64,000 bases of DNA from Mesorhizobium sp. J428 (lineage in GTDB: Bacteria; Pseudomonadota; Alphaproteobacteria; Rhizobiales; Rhizobiaceae): the NCBI RefSeq assembly GCF_024699925.1, contig NZ_JAJOMX010000001.1:5122001-5186000 (forward strand), given 5' to 3'. The notes under the pieces are model-generated. The model saw only the letters and a program-made list of their open reading frames with translations. It was not told the DNA's origin and searched no databases. The translations under genes were made by a program, and so were the position numbers. Position 1 is the first letter of the stretch; each line of letters starts with the position of its first letter. Shown piece by piece: positions 7,947 to 16,815 of this stretch.

Positions 7947-8726
7947 ATGGAGCTCCAGACCTGCAGGCTCGAGGTCGCCGACGGAATTGCGGTCGTCACG
8001 CTGGCGCGGGCGCCGGTGAACGCGCAGAACCGGCGCATGCGGGAGGAACTGATCTGGATCTTCGATTCGATGTCTGATCGCGACGACGTGCGCACTGTCG
8101 TGCTCACGGCCGACGGCAAGACCTTCTGCGCCGGCGCCGATATCAAGGAGCGCCGGACCATGGTGAAGGAGCCGGGCGACTACATCAGCCACAACCGCAT
8201 CACCCGCGAATGCTTCTACGCGATCTCAGACTGCACCAAGCCCGTGATCTGCGCGGTGAACGGTCCGGCGATCGGCGCTGGCTTCGTCACCATGCTCTAC
8301 TCCGACATCATGATCGCCTCGGAGGACGCCTGGTTCACAATGCCCGAGATCGACGTCGGCCTTGCCGGCGGCGGCAAGATGATGATGGAGCATCTCGGCC
8401 GTTCCTGGGGGCGCTTGCTCTATTTCACCGGCCGGCGCATCAGCGCGGCCGAACTCTACCGACTCGGCGTCATCAGCGCCTGCGTACCGGGCGACAAGCT
8501 GATGGAAGAGGCCATGACCATCGCCCGCGAGATCGCCGCCAAGAGCCCCTTTGTCGTCAAGGAGATCAAGCGGGGCTTCCAGGCGGTTGAGCAGATGCCG
8601 GTCCGCGACGCCTACCGCTACGAGCAAACCATCACGCACGCGCTGTCGACCAGCGCGGCGACCCGCGAGGCGCAGACGGCCTTTGTCGAGAAGCGCAAGG
8701 CCGACTACTCTGGCATAACGCCATGA
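7947..8726 (+). CDS. enoyl-CoA hydratase/isomerase (crotonase) family protein
   Basis: 259 residues with the crotonase fold. The CoA/oxyanion segment FCAGADIKERR and the second oxyanion glycine in GPAIGAGF are clear. In hydratases two glutamates are needed. The second is present in the MPEIDVGLAGG segment, but the position of the first (the E of GGGCELA) is valine here (GAGFVTM). This pattern is more usual for isomerases or other crotonase activities than for classical hydratases. A good AGAGGAA precedes the ATG at 7947. It is coupled to the next gene by ATGA and probably acts on the CoA thioester of the imported acid. Confidence 0.88.
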   Translation: MELQTCRLEVADGIAVVTLARAPVNAQNRRMREELIWIFDSMSDRDDVRTVVLTADGKTFCAGADIKERRTMVKEPGDYISHNRITRECFYAISDCTKPVICAVNGPAIGAGFVTMLYSDIMIASEDAWFTMPEIDVGLAGGGKMMMEHLGRSWGRLLYFTGRRISAAELYRLGVISACVPGDKLMEEAMTIAREIAAKSPFVVKEIKRGFQAVEQMPVRDAYRYEQTITHALSTSAATREAQTAFVEKRKADYSGITP

Positions 8727-9691
8727 CCGCCGTTCGCTGTGCCATCCTCGACGACTATCAGGACGTCGCGCTCGGCGCGGCCGGCTGGGCGACGCTTGCG
8801 CCTGCGGTCGCCATCACCCGCTTCGCCGACAACGTTGCGGACCGCGACGCGTTGGCGCAGCGCCTGGCGGCATTCGAGATCGTCGTCGCGATGCGCGAAC
8901 GCACTACGTTCGACGCCGCCCTTTTTGCGCGGCTGCCGAACCTCAAGCTGCTGGTGACCACCGGTATGGTCAACGCCGCCATCGACATGGCGGCGGCGAA
9001 GGCGGCGGGCGTCACGGTCGTCGGCACGCGTGGTTCGGTCGGCCCGGCCGCTGAACTGGCCTGGGGGCTTCTGCTCGCGCTGATGCGCAACATCCCGGCC
9101 GAGAACGCCAATTTCCACGCCGGCGGGACGCAATGGCAGCTCACCACCGGCCGCGACCTCCATGGCAGGACACTCGGGGTCGTCGGCCTGGGCAAGCTCG
9201 GACAGCGGGTCATCGCCTATGGCAAGGCCTTCGGCATGGATGTCGTCGGCTGGTCGAAGAATTCGACGCCCGAGCGCTGTGAAGGCCTCGGCATCGGCCA
9301 TGCGGCGTCGCTCCACGAACTCCTGGCGCGCGCCGACGTGGTGTCGCTGCATCTGACGCTGAACACCGAGACGCGGGGCATTATCGGCGCCGCTGAGTTC
9401 GAGCGGATGAAGCCGGGTGCGGTGCTCGTCAATACCTCGCGCGGCCCGCTGGTCGACGAGGCCGCTCTCGTCACGGCCCTGCGTGGCGGGGGGCTCGCCG
9501 GCGCCGGGCTCGACACGTTCGACACGGAGCCGCTGCCGCTCGACCATGCGCTCCGAGACCTGCCCAACGTGATCGCCACGCCGCATCTCGGCTACGTTAC
9601 GGACGAGACCTACCGCATCTATTATGGTGACGCGGTCGAGGACATCAGGGCCTGGCTCGACGGCAATCCGGTGCGTATCCTCAATCCGTAG
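8723..9691 (+). CDS. D-2-hydroxyacid dehydrogenase (NAD-dependent)
   Basis: 322-residue D-isomer-specific 2-hydroxyacid dehydrogenase. The NAD-binding glycine motif GVVGLGKLG is at about residue 155. The catalytic Arg lies in VNTSRGPLVDE, the Glu in DTFDTEPLPLDH and the His in ATPHLGYVTDE, so the Arg-Glu-His triad is complete. It would interconvert a 2-keto acid and a D-2-hydroxy acid; it resembles the phosphoglycerate/glyoxylate-reductase-like branch but its substrate is not predictable. ATG at 8723 overlaps the crotonase stop. Its operon context suggests a step in the same catabolic route. Confidence 0.9.
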   Translation: MTAVRCAILDDYQDVALGAAGWATLAPAVAITRFADNVADRDALAQRLAAFEIVVAMRERTTFDAALFARLPNLKLLVTTGMVNAAIDMAAAKAAGVTVVGTRGSVGPAAELAWGLLLALMRNIPAENANFHAGGTQWQLTTGRDLHGRTLGVVGLGKLGQRVIAYGKAFGMDVVGWSKNSTPERCEGLGIGHAASLHELLARADVVSLHLTLNTETRGIIGAAEFERMKPGAVLVNTSRGPLVDEAALVTALRGGGLAGAGLDTFDTEPLPLDHALRDLPNVIATPHLGYVTDETYRIYYGDAVEDIRAWLDGNPVRILNP

Positions 9692-9717
9692 CCGGCCGTC
9701 TCCGGAGGGAAGTGACA

Positions 9718-11340
9718 ATGACCGATTCGATCTCCGGGGGCGCGTTCGACTTCATCATCGCGGGCGCCGGTTCGGCGGGCTGCGTGCTGGCCAACCGGCT
9801 GTCTGCCGATCCATCGAAGCGCGTGCTCTTGCTGGAAGGGGGCGGCAAGGACAGCTGGATCTGGTTCCACATCCCCGTCGGCTATCTCTTCGCCATTGGC
9901 AATCCGCGCGCCGACTGGCTGTTCAAGACCGCCGTCGAGGAGGGCCTCAACGGTCGCGCACTCGCCTATCCGCGTGGCAAGGTGCTGGGCGGCTCATCCG
10001 CCATCAACGCCATGATCTACATGCGCGGCCAGGCGCGCGACTATGACGGCTGGCGCCAGATGGGCATGACCGGCTGGGGCTGGGACGACGTGCTGCCCTT
10101 CTTCCTCAAGCACGAGGACCACCAGAGCCCGCCCAACGACCTGCACCGCTCGGGCGGCGAGTGGCGGGTGGAGTATCCGCGCGTGCGCTGGGATATCCTC
10201 GACCGGCTGCGCGACGCGGCCGCCGAGGCCGGCGTGCCCAAGATCGACGACTTCAACACCGGCGACAATTCGGGCTCGTCCTACTTCCAGGTCAACCAGA
10301 GGCGGGGCCGGCGCTGGAGCGCGGCGCGCGGCTTCCTCAAGCCGGTTCTCGGCCGGCAGAACCTCGTGGTCGAGACCGGCGCCCATGTCGACCGCGTCGA
10401 GTTCGAGGACGGCCGCGCCCGCCGCGTCGTCTATGTCAAGGACGGCCGCCGGGTGACGGCCACCGCCCGCGGGGAGATTGTGCTGTCGGCCGGCGCCGTC
10501 GCCTCGCCCGGCATCCTCGAACGCTCCGGCATCGGCGACCCAGACCGGCTCAAGGCGCATGGCATCGTGCCGCTGGTGGAGGTGCCTGGCGTGGGCGAGA
10601 ACCTGCAGGACCACCTGCAGATCCGTCCGATCTACAAGGTCAGCGGCATCCGCACTCTGAACGGCGACTACAAGAACCTCTTCCGCCGCGCCATGATGGG
10701 CGTCGACTACGCGCTCAGGCGCCGCGGGCCGCTGACCATGGCACCGTCGCAGATGGGCGCCTTCGTGCGCTCGCAGCCGCATTACGAGACGGCCAACCTC
10801 GAGTTCCACTTCCAGCCGCTGTCGCTGGACGCCTGGGGCGACGGGCTGCACCCGTTCGACGCCTTCACCGCCAGCGTGTGCAATCTGCGCCCGACCAGCC
10901 GCGGCTCGATCCACGTCTCGGGCCCGACCGTGACCGACCCGCCGGACATTCGCCCGCGCTACCTGTCGACGGAAGAGGACAAGCAGGTGGCGGTGGATTC
11001 GCTCAAATGGGCGCGCCGCATCGTCTCACAGCCGGCCATGGCGCCCTATCGGCCCCAGGAATACAAGCCGGGCGCCCACATTCAGTCGGACGCCGAGATG
11101 CTGGTCTCGGCCGGCGACCTCGGCACCACGATCTTCCACCCCGTCGGCACTGCCCGTATGGGCCCCGACGGCGACGAGCGTGCCGTGGTCGACGGACGGC
11201 TGCGGGTCCGCGGCGTCGCGGGCCTGCGCGTCATCGACGCATCGGTGATGCCGACGATCACCTCGGGTAACACCAATTCCCCCACCATCATGATCGCGGA
11301 AAAGGGTGCGGGCATGATGCTGGAGGATGCGAGGACCTGA
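9718..11340 (+). CDS. GMC-family FAD-dependent oxidoreductase (choline dehydrogenase-like)
   Basis: 540-residue glucose-methanol-choline oxidoreductase. FAD-binding [17 protein letters not shown] at the N-terminus, the GMC signature [19 protein letters not shown] at about residue 85, the second signature [15 protein letters not shown], and the catalytic HPVGTARMG plus the [13 protein letters not shown] end. It oxidises an alcohol to an aldehyde or ketone with FAD, passing electrons to a quinone or oxygen. The ATG at 9718 follows GGAGG by about ten bases; a GTG at 9712 is also possible. It is the last gene of the liv operon, 26 bases after the dehydrogenase. The sequence after its stop is degraded. 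Confidence 0.92.
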   Translation: MTDSISGGAFDFIIAGAGSAGCVLANRLSADPSKRVLLLEGGGKDSWIWFHIPVGYLFAIGNPRADWLFKTAVEEGLNGRALAYPRGKVLGGSSAINAMIYMRGQARDYDGWRQMGMTGWGWDDVLPFFLKHEDHQSPPNDLHRSGGEWRVEYPRVRWDILDRLRDAAAEAGVPKIDDFNTGDNSGSSYFQVNQRRGRRWSAARGFLKPVLGRQNLVVETGAHVDRVEFEDGRARRVVYVKDGRRVTATARGEIVLSAGAVASPGILERSGIGDPDRLKAHGIVPLVEVPGVGENLQDHLQIRPIYKVSGIRTLNGDYKNLFRRAMMGVDYALRRRGPLTMAPSQMGAFVRSQPHYETANLEFHFQPLSLDAWGDGLHPFDAFTASVCNLRPTSRGSIHVSGPTVTDPPDIRPRYLSTEEDKQVAVDSLKWARRIVSQPAMAPYRPQEYKPGAHIQSDAEMLVSAGDLGTTIFHPVGTARMGPDGDERAVVDGRLRVRGVAGLRVIDASVMPTITSGNTNSPTIMIAEKGAGMMLEDART

Positions 11341-11775
11341 GGGCCGCAAGGCCGTCCACAGGCCTATCATTGTAACATCTGACTTCCGATCTTCAGGTGG
11401 CAACCAGCGGCCATCGTCCAATTCAGGCGGGAGGCGCCTTAGCTTGTCATTATATGAAGTACATTCCTTCCAACGAATATTCTACTTCGTCGAACCTGTT
11501 GCTTCGGTTCGCTTGATGTCGCGCCTGAAGTAATTACGCCAAGTCCAGGACCGTTCGTATTAGCCGGAGCAGGCTTTTAGCCTCCGGTCCACACTGCCTG
11601 TCTGCAATGCGCCTCGATGCAGACGTTGCAGAGCTGGTTCGACATGCGGTCTTCTTCATTTATCCTTTCCGCTCGCATCTGTGCAGGCTGTGGCATCCAC
11701 TTCCGTTCTGCCTGCTGGCGGACAAGACTCGCGTCTAAGGACGGGTGTTTGGAGCTGATGCTCTTATGGTAGATA
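11341..11775. other. non-coding stretch after the catabolic operon
   Basis: About 435 bases with lower GC than the flanks and no reading frame with recognisable protein features on either strand. It includes an AT-rich patch around 11440-11490. No clear terminator or RNA gene was seen. It probably belongs to the degraded zone that continues to 12504. Confidence 0.4.
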
Positions 11776-11865
11776 TTAGGCGTCCCGCCAGAATTCCATG
11801 ATTGCCTCGACGAAGCCGCGCAGGCGTTCAACTGAGCCATCGTCGGCCCCGCCATGGAGGCGGCT
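11776..11865 (-). pseudogene. possible C-terminal remnant of a LysR-type regulator
   Basis: The leftward frame ending in TAA at 11776-11778 reads DDGSVERLRGFVEAIMEFWR plus two residues. This has the look of a LysR C-terminal helix (leucine-rich, ending in a short polar tail). An in-frame stop lies about 30 codons upstream and no DNA-binding or effector domain is present. The match is short, so this is a weak call. Confidence 0.25.
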
Positions 11866-11879
11866 TCACCCAGCCGCAG

Positions 11880-12255
11880 GACCTGCATGACCGGATACAG
11901 GATCTCCTCGGGTTCATCTGGGGGGGAGATCGAGAAAGCGCCCGCAGAGCAACTCGTCCTGCAGGAGATGACGCTCTACGTCCTGCGGGTTGCGCATGCC
12001 GAGCACCTTGCGGCCCAGAAGGAACGGGAAATCAGGTCTCTGTACAGCGCATACCTTCGCGATTGCCGCAACGTCCGCCCTGACAACGCGCCTCGGATCG
12101 AGGAAGGGACCGATTTCATCTATGCCTGTTTCGTAGGAATCCTGAATCAGTGGCTGACGACGAGGGACCGCGCCTCGCTCATGAGAACGACAGGCAACCT
12201 CATCGATGCAGCGCAAGCGTTGACCGGCAGGCTGCTCCCCCATTGTAGCCGATAA
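11880..12255 (+). pseudogene. C-terminal remnant of a TetR-family regulator
   Basis: The frame through 11927-12255 encodes LVLQEMTLYVLRVAHAEHLA, a linker, then TDFIYACFVGILNQWLTTRD, which resembles the ligand-binding helices of TetR regulators (ELTLYALR-like helix and the domain-end FVGILNQWL). Just upstream, across a seven-G tract at 11920-11926, another frame gives DLHDRIQDLLGFIW, which could be the preceding helix. No helix-turn-helix domain is present upstream. It is therefore a truncated, probably frameshifted relic. Confidence 0.4.
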
Positions 12256-12504
12256 TGGTAGTGCAGTCGCCTTTCAATCGCGCGACGAGGGGCAGCCTTG
12301 GCTCGTCTCCCGGTCGTAGCCGGACGGTCGGGACACGGCCCGCCCGCCGCACGGCAACCGGCCCGTTATGCCAGTCTCCAAGACCCCAAAACCGGACGAC
12401 CCTCTTCACCTTCCTCGACCCGAACAGCTCACCATCGCCGGACCTGCCAGCTTACCGGTCCGGTTCGCGTACGAATGGACAACGCCGCGTCACAGCCAGC
12501 GTCA
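12256..12504. other. non-coding stretch
   Basis: Short open frames exist on both strands here but none has recognisable domains, a ribosome site or natural composition. I see no gene, terminator or RNA between the TetR remnant and the end of the first aroQ gene. Confidence 0.35.
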
Positions 12505-12963
12505 CTATGACATCCTCTCCGTAGCTGTAGCAGCAAGCAGTTGTGCCATCCGCTGCACGGCGAAGACGTAGCCTTGGGTGCCGAATCCGGCGATCACCCC
12601 TGAGGCGATGCCCGAAACGTACGAATGATGGCGGAATGGCTCGCGCTTGTGGACGTTCGAGATGTGAACCTCGATGATCGGATGATCGAACGTGTTGAGG
12701 GCGTCGAGGATCGCCACGGAAGTGTGGGTGAACGCTGCAGGATTGATGACGATGCCCGTGGCCGCCTCCCGCGCTTCATGGATCCACTCGATGATCTGCG
12801 ATTCCGAATTGCTCTGCATGAACTTCACGGCAAGGCCACTCTCCGAGCCGACCTTGATACATGCTTCCTTGACGTCCTCGAGCGTCTCGTGACCGTAGAT
12901 GTGAGGCTGGCGCTTTCCCAGCAGATTGAGGTTGGGACCGTTGATGACGTAGATCGTGTTCAT
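12505..12963 (-). CDS. aroQ: type II 3-dehydroquinate dehydratase
   Basis: 152-residue small dehydroquinase that converts 3-dehydroquinate to 3-dehydroshikimate. N-terminus [20 protein letters not shown] with the catalytic Arg and then the Tyr in [14 protein letters not shown] carries the Asn and the substrate-contacting His, and [17 protein letters not shown] carries the second His and both arginines. All type II residues appear intact. In a catabolic cluster it most likely serves quinate/shikimate breakdown, not aromatic biosynthesis. It is the last gene of the leftward cluster, eight bases after the tautomerase-like gene. A second, divergent AroQ lies at 15078-15509. Confidence 0.93.
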   Translation of the reverse strand: MNTIYVINGPNLNLLGKRQPHIYGHETLEDVKEACIKVGSESGLAVKFMQSNSESQIIEWIHEAREAATGIVINPAAFTHTSVAILDALNTFDHPIIEVHISNVHKREPFRHHSYVSGIASGVIAGFGTQGYVFAVQRMAQLLAATATERMS

Positions 12964-12971
12964 GCGGGCAC

Positions 12972-13346
12972 CTATTCCTTTGGCAGCAGGTTTCGCTGGT
13001 GGGAGAGCTCGGGATCGGACTCCGTCACATCGACGCGAAGAGCGAAACGGCCGCGCGACCACGCATCGGGAACCGTCGCTGATGCCGCGTCGAAGACAGC
13101 TTGCGCGAAGGCCTTCCGGACCTCCCTGCTCCTGCCCGGCGCCATCCTTACGGTGATCTGGACGAAGTGGTTGAGCGGGTTCTCGTCGGCAACAAGGGAA
13201 TAGTCGGCGCCGCGTGCGAGGGTTCGCACGACGTTTGGGGCGAAGTGGCCGCTGGAGCGAGCGGCGCGGTGCACGGCTTCGACCAGCCGTGCCATATCAA
13301 TCACCTCGTCGGCACCGGAACTGTAGTCGATCAGGATATGCGGCAC
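12972..13346 (-). CDS. 5-carboxymethyl-2-hydroxymuconate isomerase-like tautomerase
   Basis: 124 residues. After the initiator the sequence is [14 protein letters not shown], placing a proline right after the start as in the tautomerase superfamily (catalytic Pro-1) and matching the HpaF/HpcD family in length. The end [19 protein letters not shown] and [19 protein letters not shown] also fit. The start is the GTG at 13346, 11 bases after aroE, because it exposes this proline; the longer open frame upstream overlaps aroE. In the homoprotocatechuate pathway this enzyme isomerises a ring-cleavage product. Here it may act on the product of the dioxygenase encoded at 19501. Confidence 0.78.
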   Translation of the reverse strand: MPHILIDYSSGADEVIDMARLVEAVHRAARSSGHFAPNVVRTLARGADYSLVADENPLNHFVQITVRMAPGRSREVRKAFAQAVFDAASATVPDAWSRGRFALRVDVTESDPELSHQRNLLPKE

Positions 13347-13357
13347 GCCCGACCCCC

Positions 13358-14236
13358 TTAGCCGATAAGGGTGGTGAAATGGCTGCGCATCCGGGCCGGG
13401 TCCGCCTCGATCCCGGCGAAGAGCCTCAGCGCGCCGACGGCCTGGTAGACGACCATGCCGCCGCCATCGAGCACACGGCAGCCGACTTCCCGCGCGCGGG
13501 CAAGCAACGGAGTGACCAGCGGCATGTAGACAATGTCGGCGATCCAATGACGGGGGAGCAGAAGATCCCCGTCGAGTGGAAGGCCCGGATGCTTCGCCAT
13601 GCCCGTCGGCGTTGCGTGGATCAGTCCATCGGCCATGAACATCGCCTTCGGGATGTCGGACGCAACAACGGCGCGGCCCGCACCGAATTCCGTGTTCAGT
13701 CGGGCCGCGAGCGCGTCGGCGCGTGCTCGCTCGACGTCATGCACGAGCAAGGTCTCGACTCCCAGCGTGAGCGCGGCGTGCGCGACTGCGGAGCCGGCTC
13801 CGCCCGCACCAAGAAGCAGGGCGCAACGGCGCGGCACGTCGGAAAAGTTCAGGCGGAAGCTCTCGTGGAAACCGTACCAGTCCGTATTGTGTCCCATACG
13901 CTTTCCATCCCGCAGGACGACGGTGTTGACCGCCCCCAGGGAACGCGCTTCCGGAGACAGGTCGGTAAGATGTTCGATAACCGCCTGCTTGACCGGAAAG
14001 GTGATGTTGACTCCGGCAAAGCCCTTGTCCTCGACTTCCCTCAGGATCAGCGGCAGGGCTTCTGCGCCGCAGTTGTGAACGGCGAGATCGATCAACTCGT
14101 GCGAATAGTCGAAGCCGTGAAAGGCAGCTTCCCGCTCGTGCAGGGCCGGAGACTTCGATGCCTGGATCTCGGCACCGATTAAACCGACCTTGATTCTGGG
14201 CCTGGCGTCGAACGCACTGATTTCAGTCTGCGACAT
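13358..14236 (-). CDS. aroE: shikimate/quinate dehydrogenase
   Basis: 292-residue NAD(P)-dependent shikimate dehydrogenase family member. Substrate site: QASKSPALHEREA (the S-x-S-P-x-x-H region), the catalytic Lys in NITFPVKQAV and the Asp in GHNTDWYGFHES. Cofactor domain: LLLGAGGAGSAVAHA at about residue 140. The end GGGMVVYQAVGALRLFAG is conserved in the quinate/shikimate group. It would oxidise shikimate or quinate to the 3-dehydro acid. The cluster context (two AroQ proteins, TRAP uptake) supports a catabolic role. ATG at 14236; the gene follows the TIM-barrel gene by 14 bases. Confidence 0.9.
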   Translation of the reverse strand: MSQTEISAFDARPRIKVGLIGAEIQASKSPALHEREAAFHGFDYSHELIDLAVHNCGAEALPLILREVEDKGFAGVNITFPVKQAVIEHLTDLSPEARSLGAVNTVVLRDGKRMGHNTDWYGFHESFRLNFSDVPRRCALLLGAGGAGSAVAHAALTLGVETLLVHDVERARADALAARLNTEFGAGRAVVASDIPKAMFMADGLIHATPTGMAKHPGLPLDGDLLLPRHWIADIVYMPLVTPLLARAREVGCRVLDGGGMVVYQAVGALRLFAGIEADPARMRSHFTTLIG

Positions 14237-14250
14237 ACGAAGAACCGGCC

Positions 14251-15072
14251 CTAGCGTTTCGAGAATGGTTTGCTCAGGGCTCTAAAGAGCCGCTGCGTGG
14301 AGGCCATCAGATGCCGGATATGCTCACCCGCCGAACGACTGGGCTCGCTCATGGGGACTTCGACGGAGATGCAGGTGGCCGGAGGCAAGGCGTCGAGCAA
14401 GTCGTGGAGGGGAAGGTCTCCCTCTCCCGGCGCGACGCGGCCGGCGCGGGCTTCCGCCGTCATGGCCTCGGACGTCGCCGGCGCGGGGCCGGTGACGTCG
14501 CAAAGCTGGACGCTATGAACACGGAGCAGGCCGCCGCGCAGTTGCGCGATGTCGCCGCCATTGCGGAAGAAATGGATCGCGTCGACCAGAACGCCGGCAT
14601 TGTCGGCGCCAGCCGAGGCGACCAGCGCATCAGCCTGGGCATATGTCGCGATCGATCGCCACCCCATGTTTTCCATGTCGACGCTCACGCCATAGGGAGA
14701 AGCGAGCTCGCACAGGAGAGCGAAGTTGGCCGCCAGCCTTCCATGGTCGGGATCGTCACCGGCGACGGTCAGCCGGGTGGCGCGCAGTTCCGCTGCTGCC
14801 TCCAGTGTCGGCACCATTATACGCGGCGCGAATTCCGCATCGATCACCACAGCCTCGATGTCGTAGACGTCGATCCCCATGTCCGCGCAGAGGCGCGACA
14901 GAGTGCGAAGCGCATCCGACCCGGCGCGCAGCGGATAGTGCGGTGCTCCGGCAAATGGAGGGCACAGACGCAGCCCGATCCTGGCGTAGCCTGCGGCCGC
15001 AGCCATACGCGCAAACTCTTCCGGCGGGACATTGATTGCCGAGAAGTGGGCAAGGCCGAGTTGCGGGATCAT
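14251..15072 (-). CDS. TIM-barrel sugar-phosphate isomerase/epimerase family protein (candidate dehydroshikimate dehydratase)
   Basis: 273 residues of the AP-endonuclease-2/xylose-isomerase-like family. Likely metal ligands: Glu in SVDMENMGW, Asp and His in VLVDAIHFFRNGGD, and Glu in CISVEVPMSEPS. Proteins of this family include 3-dehydroshikimate dehydratases that make protocatechuate, and that step would logically complete the set AroE-AroQ-this enzyme. The family also holds many epimerases, so the function is inferred from context only. The ATG at 15072 is five bases after the stop of the second AroQ; a longer upstream frame is a shadow of that gene. Confidence 0.8.
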   Translation of the reverse strand: MIPQLGLAHFSAINVPPEEFARMAAAAGYARIGLRLCPPFAGAPHYPLRAGSDALRTLSRLCADMGIDVYDIEAVVIDAEFAPRIMVPTLEAAAELRATRLTVAGDDPDHGRLAANFALLCELASPYGVSVDMENMGWRSIATYAQADALVASAGADNAGVLVDAIHFFRNGGDIAQLRGGLLRVHSVQLCDVTGPAPATSEAMTAEARAGRVAPGEGDLPLHDLLDALPPATCISVEVPMSEPSRSAGEHIRHLMASTQRLFRALSKPFSKR

Positions 15073-15077
15073 GGCGA

Positions 15078-15509
15078 TCAGGCGGATTCGCTGGCAAGGA
15101 TCGCCGTGATCGCGGCGACGTAGCCGTGGACCTGCAGCCCGGCGATGACGGCCGTTGCCACTGGTGAGATCAGCGACTTGTGGTAGATCGCTTCCCGGCG
15201 ATGCACATTGGAGATATGCAGCTCGATGATCGGGCCCTTGAACATCTTCAGTGCATCGAGGATCGGGATGGATGTGAAGGTAAGGCCCGCCGGGTTGATG
15301 ACGATGGCCGCGCCTTCGTCGATCGCCTCGTGGATCCAGTCGACGATCTGGCCTTCCCAGTTCGACTGCCGGAAGACGATTGCCCGCTCGCCCGCCGCCT
15401 TTCGGCACATCTCCTCGACTTCGGCGAGTGTCGTTGTGCCGTAGATTTCGGGTTCGCGCTTGCCGAGGCGGTTGAGGTTGGGGCCGTTGAGGACGTAGAT
15501 CGGCTTCAT
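15078..15509 (-). CDS. AroQ-like type II dehydroquinase paralog with altered substrate residues
   Basis: 143 residues, clearly of the type II dehydroquinase family: MKPIYVLNGPNLNRLGKREP, EIYG with the catalytic Tyr, NPAG and ELHISNVHRRE. Compared with the neighbour at 12505, two conserved pocket residues differ. The His of the THTS segment is Phe (LTFTS), and the Arg of the FRHHS segment is Tyr (IYHKS). In characterised type II enzymes these residues contact the ring hydroxyls. The remaining Asn, Arg, Tyr and His are kept. It may dehydrate a related substrate with a different hydroxyl pattern. It lies between dctM and the TIM-barrel gene, with only a few bases on either side. Confidence 0.85.
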   Translation of the reverse strand: MKPIYVLNGPNLNRLGKREPEIYGTTTLAEVEEMCRKAAGERAIVFRQSNWEGQIVDWIHEAIDEGAAIVINPAGLTFTSIPILDALKMFKGPIIELHISNVHRREAIYHKSLISPVATAVIAGLQVHGYVAAITAILASESA

Positions 15510-15513
15510 CGGG

Positions 15514-16815
15514 CTATCCCTGGTATCCGAAGAGGCGCGGCAGCCACAGCACCACGTCCGGGAAGAAGGTGATGATGATGAGCGAGGCGACCATCGTGTA
15601 GAGGAAGGGCAGCACGTCCCTGACGATATCCCACAGCGGCACATTGGCGATGCGCGTCATGATGAACAGCAGCAGGCCGTAGGGCGGCGTGACGAGGCCG
15701 AGCATGATGTTGACCACGCACATGACGCCGAAGTGGACCAGGTCGATGCCGAGCGCGTTGGCGGTGGGGATGAACACCGGCAGGATGACGAGGATGATCG
15801 TCGTTCCCTCGAGCACGCAGCCGAGGACCAGCAGGATGAGATTGACCATGATCAGGAAGCCGGTCGGCGACAGGTCCCAGCTGGTCAGAAGCACGCTCAG
15901 CGACTGCGGAATGTTCTCGACCGTGACGACGTAGTTGAGCACCAGCGCGCCGGCGATCAGCATGCCGATCGAGGAGGTGGTGCGCGCGCTCGCCAGCACC
16001 GAGCGGTAGAAGTCGCCGAAGGACACGCTGCGATAGAGGACCACCGAGATGAACAGCGCGTAGGCGGCCGCGACCGCTGCGGCCTCCGTCGGCGTCGTGA
16101 TGCCCGAATAGATACCGCCGAGGAGAACGACCGGCATCAGCAGCGCCGGCAGCGCCTGCCAGGTGATGCGCGGTATCTCGCGCAGCGGCGTCGGCGCCTC
16201 GACGGGGAAATTGCGGGTGCGGGCGTGGATCGCGACCAGCGCCATCTGGAAGGCCGCCATCAGCAGGCCCGGAATGACGCCGCCGAGGAACAGGTAGCCG
16301 ATCGAGGCGTCGGAGACGAGCGCATAGATGATCATCGGGATCGACGGCGGGATGATCGGCCCGATCACCGCCGTGGCCGCCGTCAGTGCGGCGGCGTAGC
16401 TCGCCGGATACTTGCCGTCGGCGGTCATCATGTTCTGCATGATCTTGCCGGAGCCCGCAGCGTCGGCGATGGCCGAGCCCGACATGCCGGCGAAGATGAT
16501 CGACTGCAGGATGTTGACCTGGGCGAGCCCGCCGCGGAAGCGGCCGACGATAGCGTTGCAGAAGCTCATCAGCCGGTCGGTCATCGAGCCGATGTTCATC
16601 AGCTCGGCCGCCAGGATGAACAGCGGCACGGCGAGGATGATGTAGTTCGAATACATCCCGTTGAGGAACTGCTCGGCGGCCGTGCCCATGTCGAGCCCGG
16701 CCATCCAGAGATAGAGGATGGAGCCTGCGATCATCGCGTGGCCCACCGGAAGACCGAGCAGCGCCAGCGCCGTGATGGCGACGATACAGATCGAGAAGGG
16801 ACTGGCGAGGCTCAT
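15514..16815 (-). CDS. dctM: TRAP transporter large permease DctM
   Basis: 433-residue inner-membrane protein with about 11-12 hydrophobic segments, the ion-translocating subunit of a tripartite ATP-independent periplasmic transporter. Typical DctM features: LGLPVGHAMIAGSILYLWM, AVPLFILAAELMN, FAGMSGSAIADAAGSG, IGPIIPPSIPMIIYA and the repeat-end VTPPYGLLLF. The ATG at 16815 overlaps the dctQ stop as ATGA. It is followed at once by the AroQ paralog, so uptake and enzymes probably share one transcript. The substrate is likely a small carboxylate such as quinate, shikimate or dehydroshikimate (inference). Confidence 0.94.
   Translation of the reverse strand: MSLASPFSICIVAITALALLGLPVGHAMIAGSILYLWMAGLDMGTAAEQFLNGMYSNYIILAVPLFILAAELMNIGSMTDRLMSFCNAIVGRFRGGLAQVNILQSIIFAGMSGSAIADAAGSGKIMQNMMTADGKYPASYAAALTAATAVIGPIIPPSIPMIIYALVSDASIGYLFLGGVIPGLLMAAFQMALVAIHARTRNFPVEAPTPLREIPRITWQALPALLMPVVLLGGIYSGITTPTEAAAVAAAYALFISVVLYRSVSFGDFYRSVLASARTTSSIGMLIAGALVLNYVVTVENIPQSLSVLLTSWDLSPTGFLIMVNLILLVLGCVLEGTTIILVILPVFIPTANALGIDLVHFGVMCVVNIMLGLVTPPYGLLLFIMTRIANVPLWDIVRDVLPFLYTMVASLIIITFFPDVVLWLPRLFGYQG

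Noticed and set aside
12256..12504. Short plus-strand frames as small genes
   Set aside because: They lack ribosome sites and domains, and one runs into the aroQ antisense strand.
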